DNA of 64,000 nucleotides from Ailanthus altissimus (taxonomy: Eukaryota; Streptophyta; Magnoliopsida; Sapindales; Simaroubaceae): positions 7,075,501 through 7,139,500 of the forward strand of contig OX327703.1 of the NCBI GenBank assembly GCA_946807835.1, read 5' to 3'. This document shows, piece by piece, positions 23,663 to 36,655 of this stretch. The notes beneath the pieces were generated by a model that searched no databases, was not told the DNA's origin, and saw only the letters and a program-made list of their open reading frames with translations. Numbering within the stretch: the stretch's first letter is position 1; the number at the start of each line of letters is the position of its first letter. The position numbers were made by a program, and so were the translations under genes.

Positions 23663-26240
23663 AAAAATCAACCCAACCATCGTGTTCATCATCCCAAAAT
23701 GAGTCCTTTACTCAAAATCAGCCCCCAACTCCAAAAAGAGATGAGGTGGGGTGGGGGAATAAAAATTTAAGCTGAGAGTAAAATGATTAACAGAAAAAGT
23801 GTCTGCTTAATGGAGTTTTTTGGACTGTAAGAATTAACCGAGGTAATTCAAATTTATTAAAGATAATATGGGTAATTCATAGAAAAAAAAACCTATGGAT
23901 TAAAATGGCAAATTTCTTTTAAAATATGACTTGAGAAATGAATTATTACTCAAATAAGAAAATTATTACTCAAATAAGAAATAATATATTCTAACTACAT
24001 GATTATATAATTGCCACACATCCGTTTTCAAAAGATGAGGAAAGATCAAAAGGGTGTGGTTAGCTTGGTGAAAATTATAAATGGATCTTTTTTTAAATGC
24101 AACATCTTTACCCCTTCTATTATATTTTCATTAAAAAAGGTCTTTGACGGGCTTTGACTTACAAAATAACTTTTACACATTTTTTAAATAAGAATTTGAA
24201 AAAAAAAAGTTTTTAATTAAAAAAGAACTAATTTTAATAAAGAAAATTAATAGGCAACAATTCTATTAATTTTATTTTTAATTAACTATTTTATTTATAT
24301 AATTTGTTTGAGGCAATGCTGTCTCTATTCCAATATTTATTAAAATATTTAAAATAACATTATAACATAATATAATAAAAATTTATATTCATTAATACAT
24401 AATATTGCACTAATATTATTAAATGATACTTCAATTGTAATATAAATTTCTATTTATTTGGAATTGATCGCTTTAGTTTCAATTTAGTTTTGTCTAACTT
24501 GGTTCAAAATTGAAAAAATAATCAAAATTAAATAAAATTTTAAAAAATAAAAATAAAAAATCAATTTAAACCATCTTAATTTAATTCGATTTAATTTTTG
24601 CAACATAAATTGATTGGTTCCATTTGTATAAAATTGATCAATTTAGTTTCGGATATATTATGAATCAAATCAACCCGAAACCAAAACCGAATTGGTCATT
24701 AATAAAATTTGTATCTCAACTTTATAATATTATTATTTTATACTTATATTATTTAACATAAATTATTAAGATTATAATTTAAAAGAGTTGGAAGTATTTT
24801 TTTATAATATATTGTACTTAAGGGAAAGGTCCTTGCACCGTGCAGATTAGAGAGTAATGTTTGTTTGTGAAAAGAAATAAAATTCAATCGTCTAGAAAGA
24901 GTATGCCAACAACCACCAGAATTTTATTGAGATGTTATAAATGTTTATGGACAGAGATAGATACAAGGGTAGCTTCCCTGAGCTAAAGCTTACAGGCATT
25001 AACTCCAATATGATAGCTAACAACGCAATATTAATTATGTGATTGAATAATCCCAACATGAACAATTTTACTTTTATAAAAGAGTATCATGCATATATAC
25101 TGTGAAACCTAATCCCTTCTATTTATGAAACCATGACCATAAATTACGAACAAATTAAGAGAAAGTCTAAATATTGTGAGACCTACTCTTGATTCTCAAC
25201 CTAATCCCTTTTTCTATTTAATTCAATTATGTGTGTTTTTCAAATCATAAAAATTTAATAGATACATGACTTAAATTAATAGAACGAGAATACATAGGTA
25301 GCACTGAAGTCTCTCTCATAAATTAAATATTGATATTAAGAGAGTCTTGAATATAAATTTTTTTTTATAAATTATCGTATTACTGAGCTCCTTTCACTTC
25401 AACCAAATTTACAATATATATCTATCAAATTTCGAAGGAGTTTTATCAAAGTTAAAAAAAAAAATGGTGTGTGAATCAAAAGGGGAAATTATATTTTACA
25501 TCACTGGTAAATTTAATATTACTAAAAAAACTCCTATTGTTTCCTATTACTAAATTTTTATTTGGTTATAATATCAATGTCTTAAAATCACTTATGAAAT
25601 TGAATTCGAGTTTCTTGTTTGGTAATATAAAATAATAGGGAGATTTTTTTTTTTTTGGTAATTGATTATTGTACATTCAAAAGTGACTAACTTCTGGAAC
25701 AATTCCTAGTGGGGGTGGGCAAATTCAAACCGAACTAATCAACTCAACCAATTTGGTTTATAGGTTTATTCAATTTATTTAGAAATCTATCAGTCCTATT
25801 TTGATTTAATTCGATTTGATTTAATTTTTTAAAAAATTTAAAATAAATTTAAAAATAAATAAAATTAAAAATTAAATTGAAGCAAACTAATTTCAATTGA
25901 TTCGATGATTCTCTTTAAAATTAATGGGCTTCACTTTTGTAGAACTAATCCCTTTAGTTCTTGCTTAGCTAAGAGCAAATCGAACAAAAATATAAATTGT
26001 TCACCCCCTAATTTTTAGGAAGTGGAACTATCACATTAATTAGAATCTTAAAATTAGTAGGCCGCTTAATATATGCTAATAGATGCTTGACATTTATTAA
26101 ATATTGAGAAAGAATTAGGAGAGAATTCTTAAAAATAAATGAGTGAAGACTTTTAGAAGAGAGTTTCGACAGTTGGCACTTGTCATAACAACAATCTAAT
26201 AACGGCATATTTTGGCATGTGAATTGTAACAAGGAATGGA
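23663..26240. other. AT-rich spacer with degenerate repeats
   Basis: No gene recognised. A perfect short direct repeat (AATTATTACTCAAATAAGAAA-like, twice) lies at 23938-23985. Two stretches (24465-24700 and 25715-25925) are built from degenerate GAACCGAATTGGTTT-like words, a common plant low-complexity pattern. The remainder is A/T homopolymer-rich. Confidence 0.6.
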
Positions 26241-26249
26241 CACATAAAT

Positions 26250-27640
26250 TAATATGTAATTATATTAAAAAAAATATGAATAAAAAAATAATATTTTAAT
26301 TTTTTATTTTATAGTTATATTCCAACTTAATTTTTTATGTTTCAATAATTATTACGTTAATTTATATCGTTAAAAATATGTTGTTAAATGAGTACTTTTG
26401 TTATTTCTAAAATAAAGTTACCAAATGTTAATTTGAAATAAAAATATTTATTCATTTATTTTTAAAAATATTTATTCTTTAAAAAATATATTATTAAAAA
26501 TATCAACAAATTATATGATAATACATGTCATTTATAACTAATCATGTTATGACATGTGTCATAATATGATTAATTACAAATGACATGTGTTATCACGTAA
26601 TTAGTTTATATATATATTTTTAAAAAAAATTTTAAAAAGTAAATTAATAAATAAATATTTAATAAATAAGGACACGTGTCATAATATGATTAATTACAAA
26701 TGACACGTGTCATTATGTAATTGGTTTATATGTTTAATAAAAAAAATTTAAAAAGTAATTTAATAAATAACAGACATGTGTCATTTATATGATTAATTAT
26801 AAATTACACATGTCAACATGTAATTAGTTTATATTTTTAAAAATAAAATTAATAATTAATACAATTACTGTCCACCATCGTCGAAAAACAACAATCGGCT
26901 GGCCGTCATTTTTAGGCGATGGTGGAGTACTAATAAATGCTAAATTTAATATTATTGGACTCTATTTTTTTTTAATGTACACAATGGTATAGTAATTTTT
27001 TTGCAAAACAATACAAAAAATAGTAAAAATTGGTGAGGGAAGAGCGGCGGCCACCACTGCTCGCTGTCAAACAAAGGGGTAGTAACTTGCGCCACCCTCA
27101 CCTATGGATAGATTAGTAGTTAGCTTATCCATATATGGGGGCAGTGCAAGTCACCGCCACCCTCCCCCCAGCCATTTGACAGAAGCGACAGTGTAAAATA
27201 ATGCAGAAAAATGTTAAAATGGTAGGAGAGTGGCAATGACAAAAAAATGATCCCATAATTATATAGATTAAGAAAAAATAGAGTCAAATAATGTAAACTT
27301 GAATTATTTTTATCGTCGAAATATCGCTAGAAAATTGTGGCCAAACCGATTGTTATTTTTTTGATGACGGTAGCAATTCTATTTTTAATTTCTTTTTATT
27401 TTATTTTTAAAAATATTTAATAAAAATTTAAATTAATTAAATGATGACACGTGTTAAATGATTGGTGGACATTTGACTAAGAATATTATAATAATAGTAG
27501 TCAAAAAATAAAATTAAACAGTATAATTTTAACAGCAAAAATTAATATAGTAATTATTAGAATAGAGAGAATTAAGTTAGTATATATCTGTAAAATCAGG
27601 GACTAAGATATTATTTTTTTAATATAAAATTATATGTTCA
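26250..27640. repeat. Large imperfect palindrome (fold-back element), about 1.4 kb
   Basis: The left arm (about 26250-27100) is matched in reverse complement by the right arm (about 27130-27640). Paired segments include CAACTTAATT...AATAATTA (26322-26352) with the complement of 27545-27575, AACAATCGG with TTTGACG-type neighbours (26888-26896) against the complement of 27338-27348, and GACTCTATTTTTT (26960) against the complement near 27282. The arms are well diverged and the left arm is longer, because it holds extra tandem repeats. No coding region is seen. It is probably a non-autonomous DNA transposon of the fold-back or long-terminal-inverted-repeat type. Exact ends and target duplication are not resolved. 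Confidence 0.65.
26545..26850. repeat. Tandem repeat, three units of about 110-130 bp
   Basis: Each unit begins with ACACGTGTCATAATATGA or a variant, then ATTAATTACAAATGACA, a second CACGTGTCA-type word, GTAATTAGTTTATA and an A/T tail. The two CACGTGT words within a unit face each other as a short inverted repeat. One related word (GATGACACGTGTTAAATGA, near 27443) exists in the right arm of the palindrome. Confidence 0.75.
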
Positions 27641-28080
27641 ATTAAACAAGGGGATGGACTATTTTTGTAGAATTATGTGTATTATTCAAAAATAATGCAA
27701 GAGACAAATTAGTACTCATTCCTTTCGAAGCTTGAAACAACTGAGATTATGTCATTGAAATAAAAAAATTCTATGATATTACAATGCGATAAGTCATTGA
27801 GGTTATGTCTTTTGTTCTATGTGTTTTAGTTTTGGTGTGCGATTTCTTTAAGTAAAACGAATGTGTATATCTTGATAGTTAACGAGGATAGGAAAGCAAC
27901 TTACATTTCAAACTAAAACTCTACCAAGTTTTTCAAATTTAAACGTGCAAGCTAACAACCACGGTGCATTATATGGTCCTGGGATGAGATTCCCAGTATT
28001 AATACCCAAAATAAATTTAGACCATTAGATTTATCTAATGGTGTATAATATTTAAAATAAAAAATTAATTTAATCTTAAG
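27640..28080. other. Spacer, nothing recognised
   Basis: AT-rich sequence without a credible frame, RNA gene or transposon terminus. Confidence 0.5.
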
Positions 28081-29205
28081 AAATTATCAAATAACTAATT
28101 ATGAAAACTACACATTAAATGTAAAATTGATATTACATTTGTAAGTCAATATCAAAATTTTAAATTACTTTTTTACTTGTACATTAAATTAAATCTTATA
28201 AATAGATCAACACTAAACTTTTATATTTATATAAAAAAATATATATGTATATATATAAAAAAAATAAAATGTAAATGAAATATAATTTATTTAAAAAAAT
28301 TTAAAGTAAATAAAAAAATTATAAATTAACACAAAAATATAAAAGTAGACATAAATTTCGTAAACTATACTTACAATGTGTAAATGTAATATAACATTTG
28401 TAAATTAATATTAAATTTATAAATGATATTAAACAAAATTTTATAAATATAATGTAAAATTTATAAATTAACACTAAACTTGTATATCGACGTAAGAAAA
28501 ATAAATATAATGCATAACTCGTAAATGAATCATAATATTTGTAAAAATATTAAAATAATTAAAAAAAATTATAAATCAACACAAAAATATAAAGTAGACA
28601 TATTTCGTAAACTACGCATACGACATGTAAATGTAATATAACATTTGTAAATTAATATCGAACTTGTAAATGATACCTTTTACTTATAAATTAAACTAAA
28701 TTTTATAAATATAATGTAAAATTTGTAAATCAACACTGAACATATATATCACGGAAGAAAAATAAATATCATGCATATATCATAAATGAAACATAATAAT
28801 TGTAAAAGAATTTATTAAAACAATTATAAATCAACAAAAAAAATGTAAAAGTAAACATACAACGTGTAAATTTTAATATAACATTTCTAATTCAATATTG
28901 AACTTGTAAATGCTATTTACTTGTAAATTAAACTAAATCTTATAATTATAATATAAAATTTGTAAATTATTAAAATTGTATATTCACATAAAACTATATA
29001 TATAACTTAAAAATGGTAAATGAAACACAATATTTTTAAAATAAATAAAAGTATAAATCAATACAAAAATATAAAAGTATAAATAAATTTCGTAAACTAT
29101 GCATACGACATTTAAAATTAATATAATATTTGTAAATCAATATCGAACTTGTATATAATGCATATGATTTGTAAATTAAACTAAATCTTATGATAAAAAA
29201 ATATT
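28080..29205. repeat. Tandem array, about 245-bp unit, 4 to 5 copies
   Basis: A unit built of TTTCGTAAACTACGCATACGAC, TGTAAATGTAATATAACATTTGTAAATTAATAT-like runs, AAATTAAACTAAATTTTATAA and ATAAATCAACACAAAAATATAAA-like runs (described as separate words). The landmark CGTAAACTA occurs at 28359, 28606 and 29090, and a damaged version occurs near 28853, giving a period of about 237-247 bp. The array is diverged and the ends fade into A/T-rich DNA. Confidence 0.8.
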
Positions 29206-29429
29206 TAATACTATTATTCTACAATCATTATCTACAATAATCAAGACACCTCATATAGTTTGTCTCCATTATATATTACTTTTAATTTTTATATTCTAAT
29301 AAAACTAAGTTTATTAGTGGAGATATTTGAGAATATATATTACCATTATGTTAATTTTTTTAATAATACCATTATGTTAATTGATTTTATTTTTTCAATA
29401 ATTATTGATTAAAATTTGGTTGCCTTTCT

Positions 29430-30150
29430 GCTTTCGGACAAGTAGTTAAAAGTCGTAAATCAATCCTTTCGAAAATCAGGTAAGGAAACACTCAAGGATC
29501 GAGTGACCCAACTTGATGGCAAGGTCAACCATTTGGGCAAACAAGACCCCATAACTTCAGTTTCAGCTCCGACGAAGGCCTCATTTACCACAAAATAGTG
29601 ACCCAGACTCGAGATCCATCTCCATTCGAACTTTGACTCCAGTAGTGACAGATTCTCATATTATCGACCGATCCCGTCGTTAATCGTTAATAAAGTGAAT
29701 ATAGATTTATTAGTAAGAGGCGAGGAGAAGTGAACGAGCTCCTGCTTGAACTTACATGGAGGAAGCGATCTCCGTCAAGATTTTCCCTATGAACTTCTAA
29801 GATAGGCTAGATTAGCACGAATTCTATCGATCAAGCTGGTTGTTCCATTTGGGATGGTTCACCGAACCGCCAAAAAAAGAAGGAAAAGGAAAGGAGTGAA
29901 TGTCTTATTCTTTTTTTCCTAGGCATTGATTTCTTCCTGCATAGCATCTCTCCAGCAAGAATTACTTCATCTTCTTTACCATAGAGTAGGGGGCGGCTTT
30001 GAAGCTATAGAAACAAAAAGGCTATGGCAACATCTACCTACACAAGCTCGATCAGGAGATAGGGAGGATCCGACAGAAGTACGAAATTTCGATTATTCAA
30101 AGAATAAGATTGGTTCTATTAAGGACAGGTCGTATTGATGACCAAAACTC
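29430..30150. other. GC-richer patch with antisense Copia RT trace; possible organellar insertion
   Basis: Base composition shifts sharply from flanking A/T-rich DNA to near-balanced. On the minus strand at about 29910-29965 it reads SCWRDAMQEEINA, the opening motif of Copia RT, then a stop. The remaining text has no strong protein match that I recognise. Plant mitochondrial genomes often have this composition and carry Copia fragments, so a nuclear copy of mitochondrial DNA is possible. A different old retroelement is the alternative. The 70-codon plus-strand frame here is not convincing. Confidence 0.35.
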
Positions 30151-31000
30151 TGGAGAAGAAGCAAGCTTCAAAATATAGTATGCTCAAAAATAATAAAAAT
30201 GTTACTTTTTATACATAATTTGAGATCATATCTATGTGATATGTAACCTAATTACATTAACATGAAAGTAGTAAATAGTAAAAAAAAATATTATTTATGA
30301 CATTTACAATTTTATTTTATTTTATTTGGTAAGATATAAAATTTAAACATAAACTTGTTGATTTTAATATATACGAGTAATATTGTGTGTGTAAATTTGC
30401 ATTACATAAATTGTAATGCATTAATGTAGGTTGTTGGTCTTTATTACATGTTAGTATTAATAATCATTGAAACTAAATTTTTATTTTTTTCATATTAGTT
30501 TTTAAATCTGTTTTTAAAACTATCATCGATAGATTTCCTCTAAAATATATTACAATATAGATTTAGATTATATTTTAATTTATGACTATTTTAAAAAAAT
30601 TATTGATTAATTTATGTTCAACTCTAAATAATGTACTTTTTTATATTTATATGACTAATTATTATTTTTAATATTAATAAATAGATTAATAAATTGAATA
30701 AATTAAAATTTTAATGCACAACTATATTTTTTTAATATAAATTCAAGGCGACCTGTTACCTGAACAAGATTAACTTTTATTTATAAAAAGTTAATGATAG
30801 AGGTTAAAACTATTAATCTAATTGTCAAAAACAAATTAAGTATTGATACTGTAAATATTTCTACAACACAGTAGAAAAATCCAATAACCACCCACGTTCT
30901 TTTAAATTTTGTAATAGGAAGATCAGTAGACCTTGTCTAAATCATTAGGCCAAGTCAACCTATGGACGACCCACTTAAATCACATCTCTTCCGTAAACAT
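30150..31000. other. Spacer, nothing recognised
   Basis: AT-rich sequence with no supported gene or repeat terminus. Confidence 0.5.
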
Positions 31001-31029
31001 GATGATATAATAATATAAATATAAGGTGG

Positions 31030-31480
31030 GTAATTTCAAGTTCGAGTCGAATTCAAATTTTTTTGAACTTGATCAAAACGTAAAAATGTATTCCAATCGG
31101 AACACATTTTGGGTTGGGACAAGTAGAAAAATTTTGATTTTTTTTAGAACAAAATTATTTTAAAAAGATATAGTTTTGATTCGAATTCGAGACGGGTCAA
31201 AAAAATTCGGGACGAGTTCGAATTTATTCGGGATAATTTGGGACGGTTCGAGATCAAGACAATTCAGGACAATTCTGGTTCGAAACGGGTTCGAAACAAT
31301 TTAAGACGGTTCGGGTGGGGTCGAATTCGAGTCGAGAATTTTCGTTCGGGTTTGAAAAATTCCCGAACTCGACCCGTCCTATTCGGAACATAATTTTCTA
31401 TCGCAAACGAGTCTCAAACCCATTCCCATTCTTATTCCCGTCCCAATCTAAAATTTTGAGACTAATCGAGTTAAAATGGA
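31030..31480. repeat. Degenerate TTCGGG/GTTCGA-type low-complexity stretch
   Basis: Dense short words such as TTCGGGAC, GGTTCGAGA, GAATTCGAGTCGAG and CGAACTCGACCCG repeat irregularly. This is a common plant simple-repeat-like element. The open frame starting at 31315 is a by-product of the repeat. Confidence 0.6.
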
Positions 31481-31919
31481 TCAGGTTCAAAAATAATACT
31501 CACCCCTATATAAATAGAGCAAAAGGAGTAATTTGGCCAGAAGCCTTAAACATAGTACATAGTACCTATACGGGTAAATGCATTGTGTTATTCCAATAAA
31601 CAAAACTGTATACATGTTATAACTTAAAAAATTCCAAGTACAAAAAACAAATTACAAGAAATTTATTAAATATATTGTTAATCGTGTTTTATAAATTTAG
31701 ATTTATTATATTAGTCCAAACATACTTAATTCATTGTTAATAGTTATGCTCAACTTCTATACATTCCACACATGTACAATTATATTTATTATCTTATGGA
31801 TTATATAATTGGCGAATTGTGAATATACAAATTAGATGTAAGAAAACAAATCTTTCATCTAACTCATAACTTTTTTGATTTTGGACTAACTTCTTTTTTA
31901 AATGTGTTTCATAAATCGC

Positions 31920-33200
31920 TGATAGGAATTAATTAGATTTAATATTTTCATTTCTCAAACTTAAATTTATTTGTTTAAATTATGATTATTTAATTTTTTT
32001 ATATGTTTTATTATTATTTGTAGATTTGAAACTAATAAAGCAAATAGGGATGAAAATTTAAAAAAAAAAAAGTAAAAACATCAAATTGTTACAATACCCC
32101 GCTACAGTAGATTGTGCTACAGTGCCTAGCACCGCAGCCCTCAAGACAGTGTGTACAGCACCTCGATGCCTAAAATCCCTGCGTGACCAGAATGCATGAA
32201 CAATGCTCATGAACAATAATCTTAATCTAACTTATACTTGATGCTTTACCCAAAATTGAAGACATAAACTTATAAATAAAAGGTTAAAAATTCTAATTCA
32301 AAGAGTCAAAAAGAGATAGAAAGAGTAATTTTTAGAGGATTAAGAAGACTAGAAGATTAAAAATTGCATAAAAAATAGTTTTATCTTTTCAACTCTTTAT
32401 CTTTCTAGTTTTTTATGATTTTCATGGTGTTATTCTTAACAAGCTCTAGAACTCTTTATTTTACCATGACTTAAGTTTTTATTTATATGATTAGACTTTT
32501 GAACATAATATGTAATTGAATTTTATTGACTCTTAGTTGATGAACTTAATAAATACAATTGATTCATCATATCTTGTGTTTATTATTTTATTTATATCTG
32601 GTCAATATTTTGAATGATTAAGAAACCATGATAAACTTGACAAAGAAATTTATATATTTAGTCTAAGATAGTTTGATGCAAGATCATAGAGTAACAATTA
32701 TAAATTTTATGTAAAATAGAAATATACTTGGATGGCATGTATGGTATTATTTAGACATATTCTTAATCAATTACATTATATTTGAATTATCATAAACATA
32801 TAAGTAATTATTAGAATATATAATATAATCACTCGATTTTTGATAAAGGCTTGTGATGAGATTTAAGTTTAAGCCAATCAATTTATATTAAGGAATTAAC
32901 TAAGAGGTTAATAAGTTCAATAAAATATTAGGGGATAGTCAAACCCTAGATTCCTTTTGATTTTTGAATTTAATCATTTGCTTACTTTTGGTTAATTTAA
33001 GTTTAATTTGATAGAATTAAATTAATTAAATACAAATTCATATTTTGATTCATCTGAATAAAAATAAGTAGAGTTAATTTTAGTCATTTATTAAAATAAA
33101 TAGATTAAATAGTCCTTGTGAGAATGATATTTTGAACTTAAATTCTATATTATTTGATACGATAGCATACACTTGCGCTTAACTATTATTGCATACATCA
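31920..33200 (+). repeat. LTR-like repeat, 1.3 kb (same family as 53629-55034)
   Basis: It starts TGATAGGAATTA and ends GCATACATCA, matching the TGAT...ATCA termini of the copy at 53629-55034. The right two-thirds align clearly, for example GAATGATTAAGAAACCATGAT, GATCATAGAGTAACAATTAT and TCCTTGTGAGAATGATAT. A GC-rich patch (32095-32185) contains CAGTGCCTAGCACC. No target duplication was seen at this copy. The style of the 3' end recalls plant Gypsy LTRs, but no internal region is present, so superfamily is open. Confidence 0.7.
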
Positions 33201-33365
33201 ACCATATAATATCATAGCTATAGATAACATGCTAAACTTATTAGAGTTGGTGCTTATATGCCATTTAAATTATTATATAAATATTTATTTATTTAATATT
33301 TATGCAATGAACATTTCAAATAAATCGTTAGTAATTAATTATATGGTACTAATCTGAAAGTATTG

Positions 33366-33420
33366 ATAAATCTTATAGTGTATACATGTGGTGTATATTC
33401 ATTATCTCATATATATGCAT

Positions 33421-33459
<39 letters not shown>

Positions 33460-35175
33460 GAAGCCAAATTTAAAACAATGAACACATTTTATACCTTAAT
33501 CAAATTAATTAAAGATTAAGAATATTACTTTTGAAGCCTTTGGATTACTTTTGCTTGGAGTCCGGCAAAAATAAACTCGTTGTCAAATTTAGTACCTAAC
33601 GGAGGTTGGTTTGAATGGCTAGATTAATAACCCTTAATCCAACAATAGTTTAACACTTAAACTCTATCTTAAGTTAAACACTTTAATCTAGAAATTTGTT
33701 TCAAGAGTAAGGATTGTTTTTCACACTTTATTTAACACTTTAAACAACAAAACAATCTCACTGTGTTTAACGGTGGTCAGCCACTTTCATTAAAGAATAT
33801 AAGCAATTGGTTGTTAAGTTTTTAACTTTTGAAAATGGAAAACAATTCTCTTAATAACTCTTTCAAGCTTTGGCCAAAAATATCAACACCATCAAATGAA
33901 ATTTATCAATTCAATTTATATCACAAATGAATGAATTAATCTATTTTAATATTTGCTTTATTAAAGTAACTAAACCATAAAGTTAACATTTAGCCAAGGT
34001 TAAATTAGTTTTGTTTACTTAACAATTAAGTAAACAAAATATCTCTATTATTTAATTATTAAATAATTAATAAAGTAAAATTACCCTTAAACCCTTCATT
34101 TTACTTCGTCACTAAATTAACCCAAAGTGAATCTTACCACCATACACTTGAGTTAACTTAACCAAAGATAAATTATTATTTGAATTTAATAAAAATAATT
34201 TGTTAAACAAGCCAATGGTATTATGGTAATTACTTATAGTAAAATAATTAATGGTTTATTATGCACCACGTGTCAACATTTAATTGGTCAACAACATTTA
34301 TTAACTATTTGATGTACTTAACTATTAAATCTTGACAAAGGCAAATCTTGAGAGATCCTGAAATAAATATTCAATTTTGTTAAAATTTACTGAATTAAAC
34401 AATTCAATCATGTACGCTACCACAGTGCACAACGAGTACATTTCATATTGTGAAATTATTTTATCACTTTGTGATCAATACCCCACACATACCTCACAAA
34501 TATTATAAATCAGCACGTTAGACCATATAAGTTGAGGTCATAACGCATACGTATAATTCTTCCATCAATTATACCCTAGATGTATGGGAATATAGATCAG
34601 TACCGTTAAATCCCCATATGCTAATCCATGAACTTATCTCTAAATTCATATCTCAACAAACAATATACGTACACATTTTTGTGATATTGTTTAACCCTGA
34701 CTGAATACATGTATGCCTATACGAGCTTCCACTAAACTCATGGTCAACTAAGAACAACCATTTGTACCATGCAAATATAGACATACATTAATCTATATAA
34801 AAAGGATTCACCGATAGACTTGTATTGGTGAAAATAGATTAGGAACATAGTGTTTAAGAACATTGTATAATGATATTTTCAAGCACCTATTGCACCTATT
34901 TACAACTATGTCATTACTAGTATACTCTTAGGTGTTTGTCCTATTATAAACATAGTTCTAACTCTTTAGATTTCGTTGAATATTATAATCTGCTAACTTT
35001 AGTGTTAATCTAAACTCCTTTAGATCATATCTAAACTCATTTATATCATACAATGTATATAGCATTACTAGCATTGATACTATTTAATTAATGTGATTAG
35101 TGATTTAATAAAACATACATTGTATAAAAATTACAAAATAAATATTCATATAAAATGAACATAAGCTTATTACAT
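33366..35175 (-). repeat. L2 LTR, inner copy, inverted inside the outer copy
   Basis: This matches 58963-61162 in the same (minus) orientation: GAAGCCTTTGGATTACTTTTG near 33528, CAGCACGTTAGACCATA near 34513, GAGGTCATAACGCATACGTAT near 34535. It is shorter (about 1.8 kb) through internal losses, including most of 60300-60600. A (TA)n run (33424-33458) has grown within it. The junctions are diverged and no target duplication was confirmed. Confidence 0.75.
33424..33458. repeat. (TA)n microsatellite
   Basis: About 17 TA dinucleotides near the end of the inverted L2 copy. Confidence 0.9.
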
Positions 35176-36406
35176 TTCAAACATTATAGATCTAAAGGAT
35201 TTTAGATCTGATTTAAAGGAGTTTAAGTCTGTGCTAAGAGTTAGCATTCTAAGGAGTTAGAATCTTGTCTGATATAAAGACAAAGACCCGTGAATATATT
35301 AACAATGACATAATTACAAAGAGTTGCAAATAGTGCCAACAAATGCCCTTATACAATATATTCTCAAAAATATCGTTCTTAATCTATGATTGCCAATATA
35401 AGTCGATTGGTATTTCTTTCAGATCAGTGTGTATATCTATATATAAATTGTTCAAACAGTTAGTCTTATCAAACTGTGGGCTTAACGGAAGATTGTATAG
35501 TCATACAAGTATTCAGTGAGAACTGGGTACTGAACAAACTCATGAGGACCTCCAATAAACATCCCATAGATCTGCTAATTTAGAGTATTATCAAGTTAAG
35601 TAATATTCGTAATCCTTTGATCTGAGCGTCACGGTGAACTTTTGAGTGATTTTTCATGCTTTGATTTTACACATGTCGATACCTTTTATGGTCTAACCTT
35701 TAAGTGTCATTGAATATTGTTCAATGCTTATGAAATTTGTTGTGCATATATATATGATCCATCAGCTCATATGAGTGAGTTTCATATCCTAATGCTCTAA
35801 GATTGTATTTTAAGAAATCTTATATATAGGGGTTGTATATGTGTGCATCATTCTATGGGTAAATGGGTTGAGATATAATTAAGTAATCTATTTCTATCAA
35901 CGCATGATCTGTTAAGTGGAACTAATTTTTATCATTAAGTCTTGTTTAGTATCCAGTCCTCATTAACCTTATTACTCAACTCAAAAAGACTCTTCATTAT
36001 GGTTATAAGCGAAAACCCAAAATTTTTTTTTTTTGTAAATTCATGGTCGAGCATATAGAGATTCAATAGTGTTCATCTATATCTTTGCTCTTCTGAGATA
36101 TAGGTGACAGAAGAATTATACAAATATGTTATAATCTCAACTTATATAATTTAATATGTTGTTCTGTAATATCTGTAACGTGTGTGTGAAACATCATTCG
36201 TGAACTTGCGAAAGAGTTTCATAAGATAAATGAGTGTAAACTTAGAGAGTTTCACAGTATAAAGTGTTCTCATTGAGTACTGGAGTAGCAAATTGGGTTA
36301 AACAGATCGATTTGAAAAAAATTTTGAAAACGGAATTTATTTTAAGATCTTTCAGGAATCACACTAATTTAGGTTTTAAGTGTTAAATAAGTTAATTAAT
36401 AAAATC

Positions 36407-36655
36407 TTGACACTTGGCACTATACATAAAAAAATAGTTTGAGACTTGATTTTATGCATGAAAAAGTAAGTAAACACTTACAACTATGCATAGAAAAGTA
36501 AGTAGAGACTTGACTTCATGCATAAAAAATTAAGTTGACACTTGACCTTACGCATGAAAAAATAAATGAACACTTAGCACTATGCATAAAAAAATAAATA
36601 GAGACTTTACTTTATATTTGAAAAAGTAAGTGGACACTTAACAATATACATGAAA
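36407..36655. repeat. 32-bp minisatellite, left block
   Basis: About eight units of the form GACACTTGACTTTATGCAT plus GAAAAAGTAAGTA, alternating GACACTT/GAGACTT starts. It is interrupted at 36655 by the CACTA element and resumes after 42138. Confidence 0.85.

Larger units (their letters stand above)
33239..36406 (+). repeat. L2 LTR, outer copy, split and 3'-truncated
   Basis: The plus-orientation start (TATTAGAGTTGGTGC, 33239) runs to about 33360. The same copy appears to resume at about 35176 (TTTCAAACATTATAGATC) and continues to about 36406, aligning with 3220-4370 of copy 1. In between lies a second L2 copy in opposite orientation. Its 3' third is missing, replaced by a 32-bp minisatellite. 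Confidence 0.75.

Noticed and set aside
23551..23775. 74-codon frame with His/Pro repeats
   Set aside because: It is generated by a CA/CCA and poly-C simple repeat and has no homology or conserved motif.
26545..26850. CRISPR-like or regulatory cassette of CACGTG-containing repeats
   Set aside because: The units are tandem and sit in one arm of a palindrome. No neighbouring gene is available to regulate.
29926..30138. 70-codon plus-strand frame in the GC-rich patch
   Set aside because: The minus strand in the same place carries a Copia RT motif. The plus frame has no recognisable features.
31315..31599. 94-codon plus-strand frame
   Set aside because: It lies in a TTCGGG-type degenerate simple repeat and shows no protein family features.
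36407..36655. CRISPR-like spacing of repeats
   Set aside because: The 32-bp units are contiguous and diverged, with no unique spacers, and the context is eukaryotic. It is a minisatellite.
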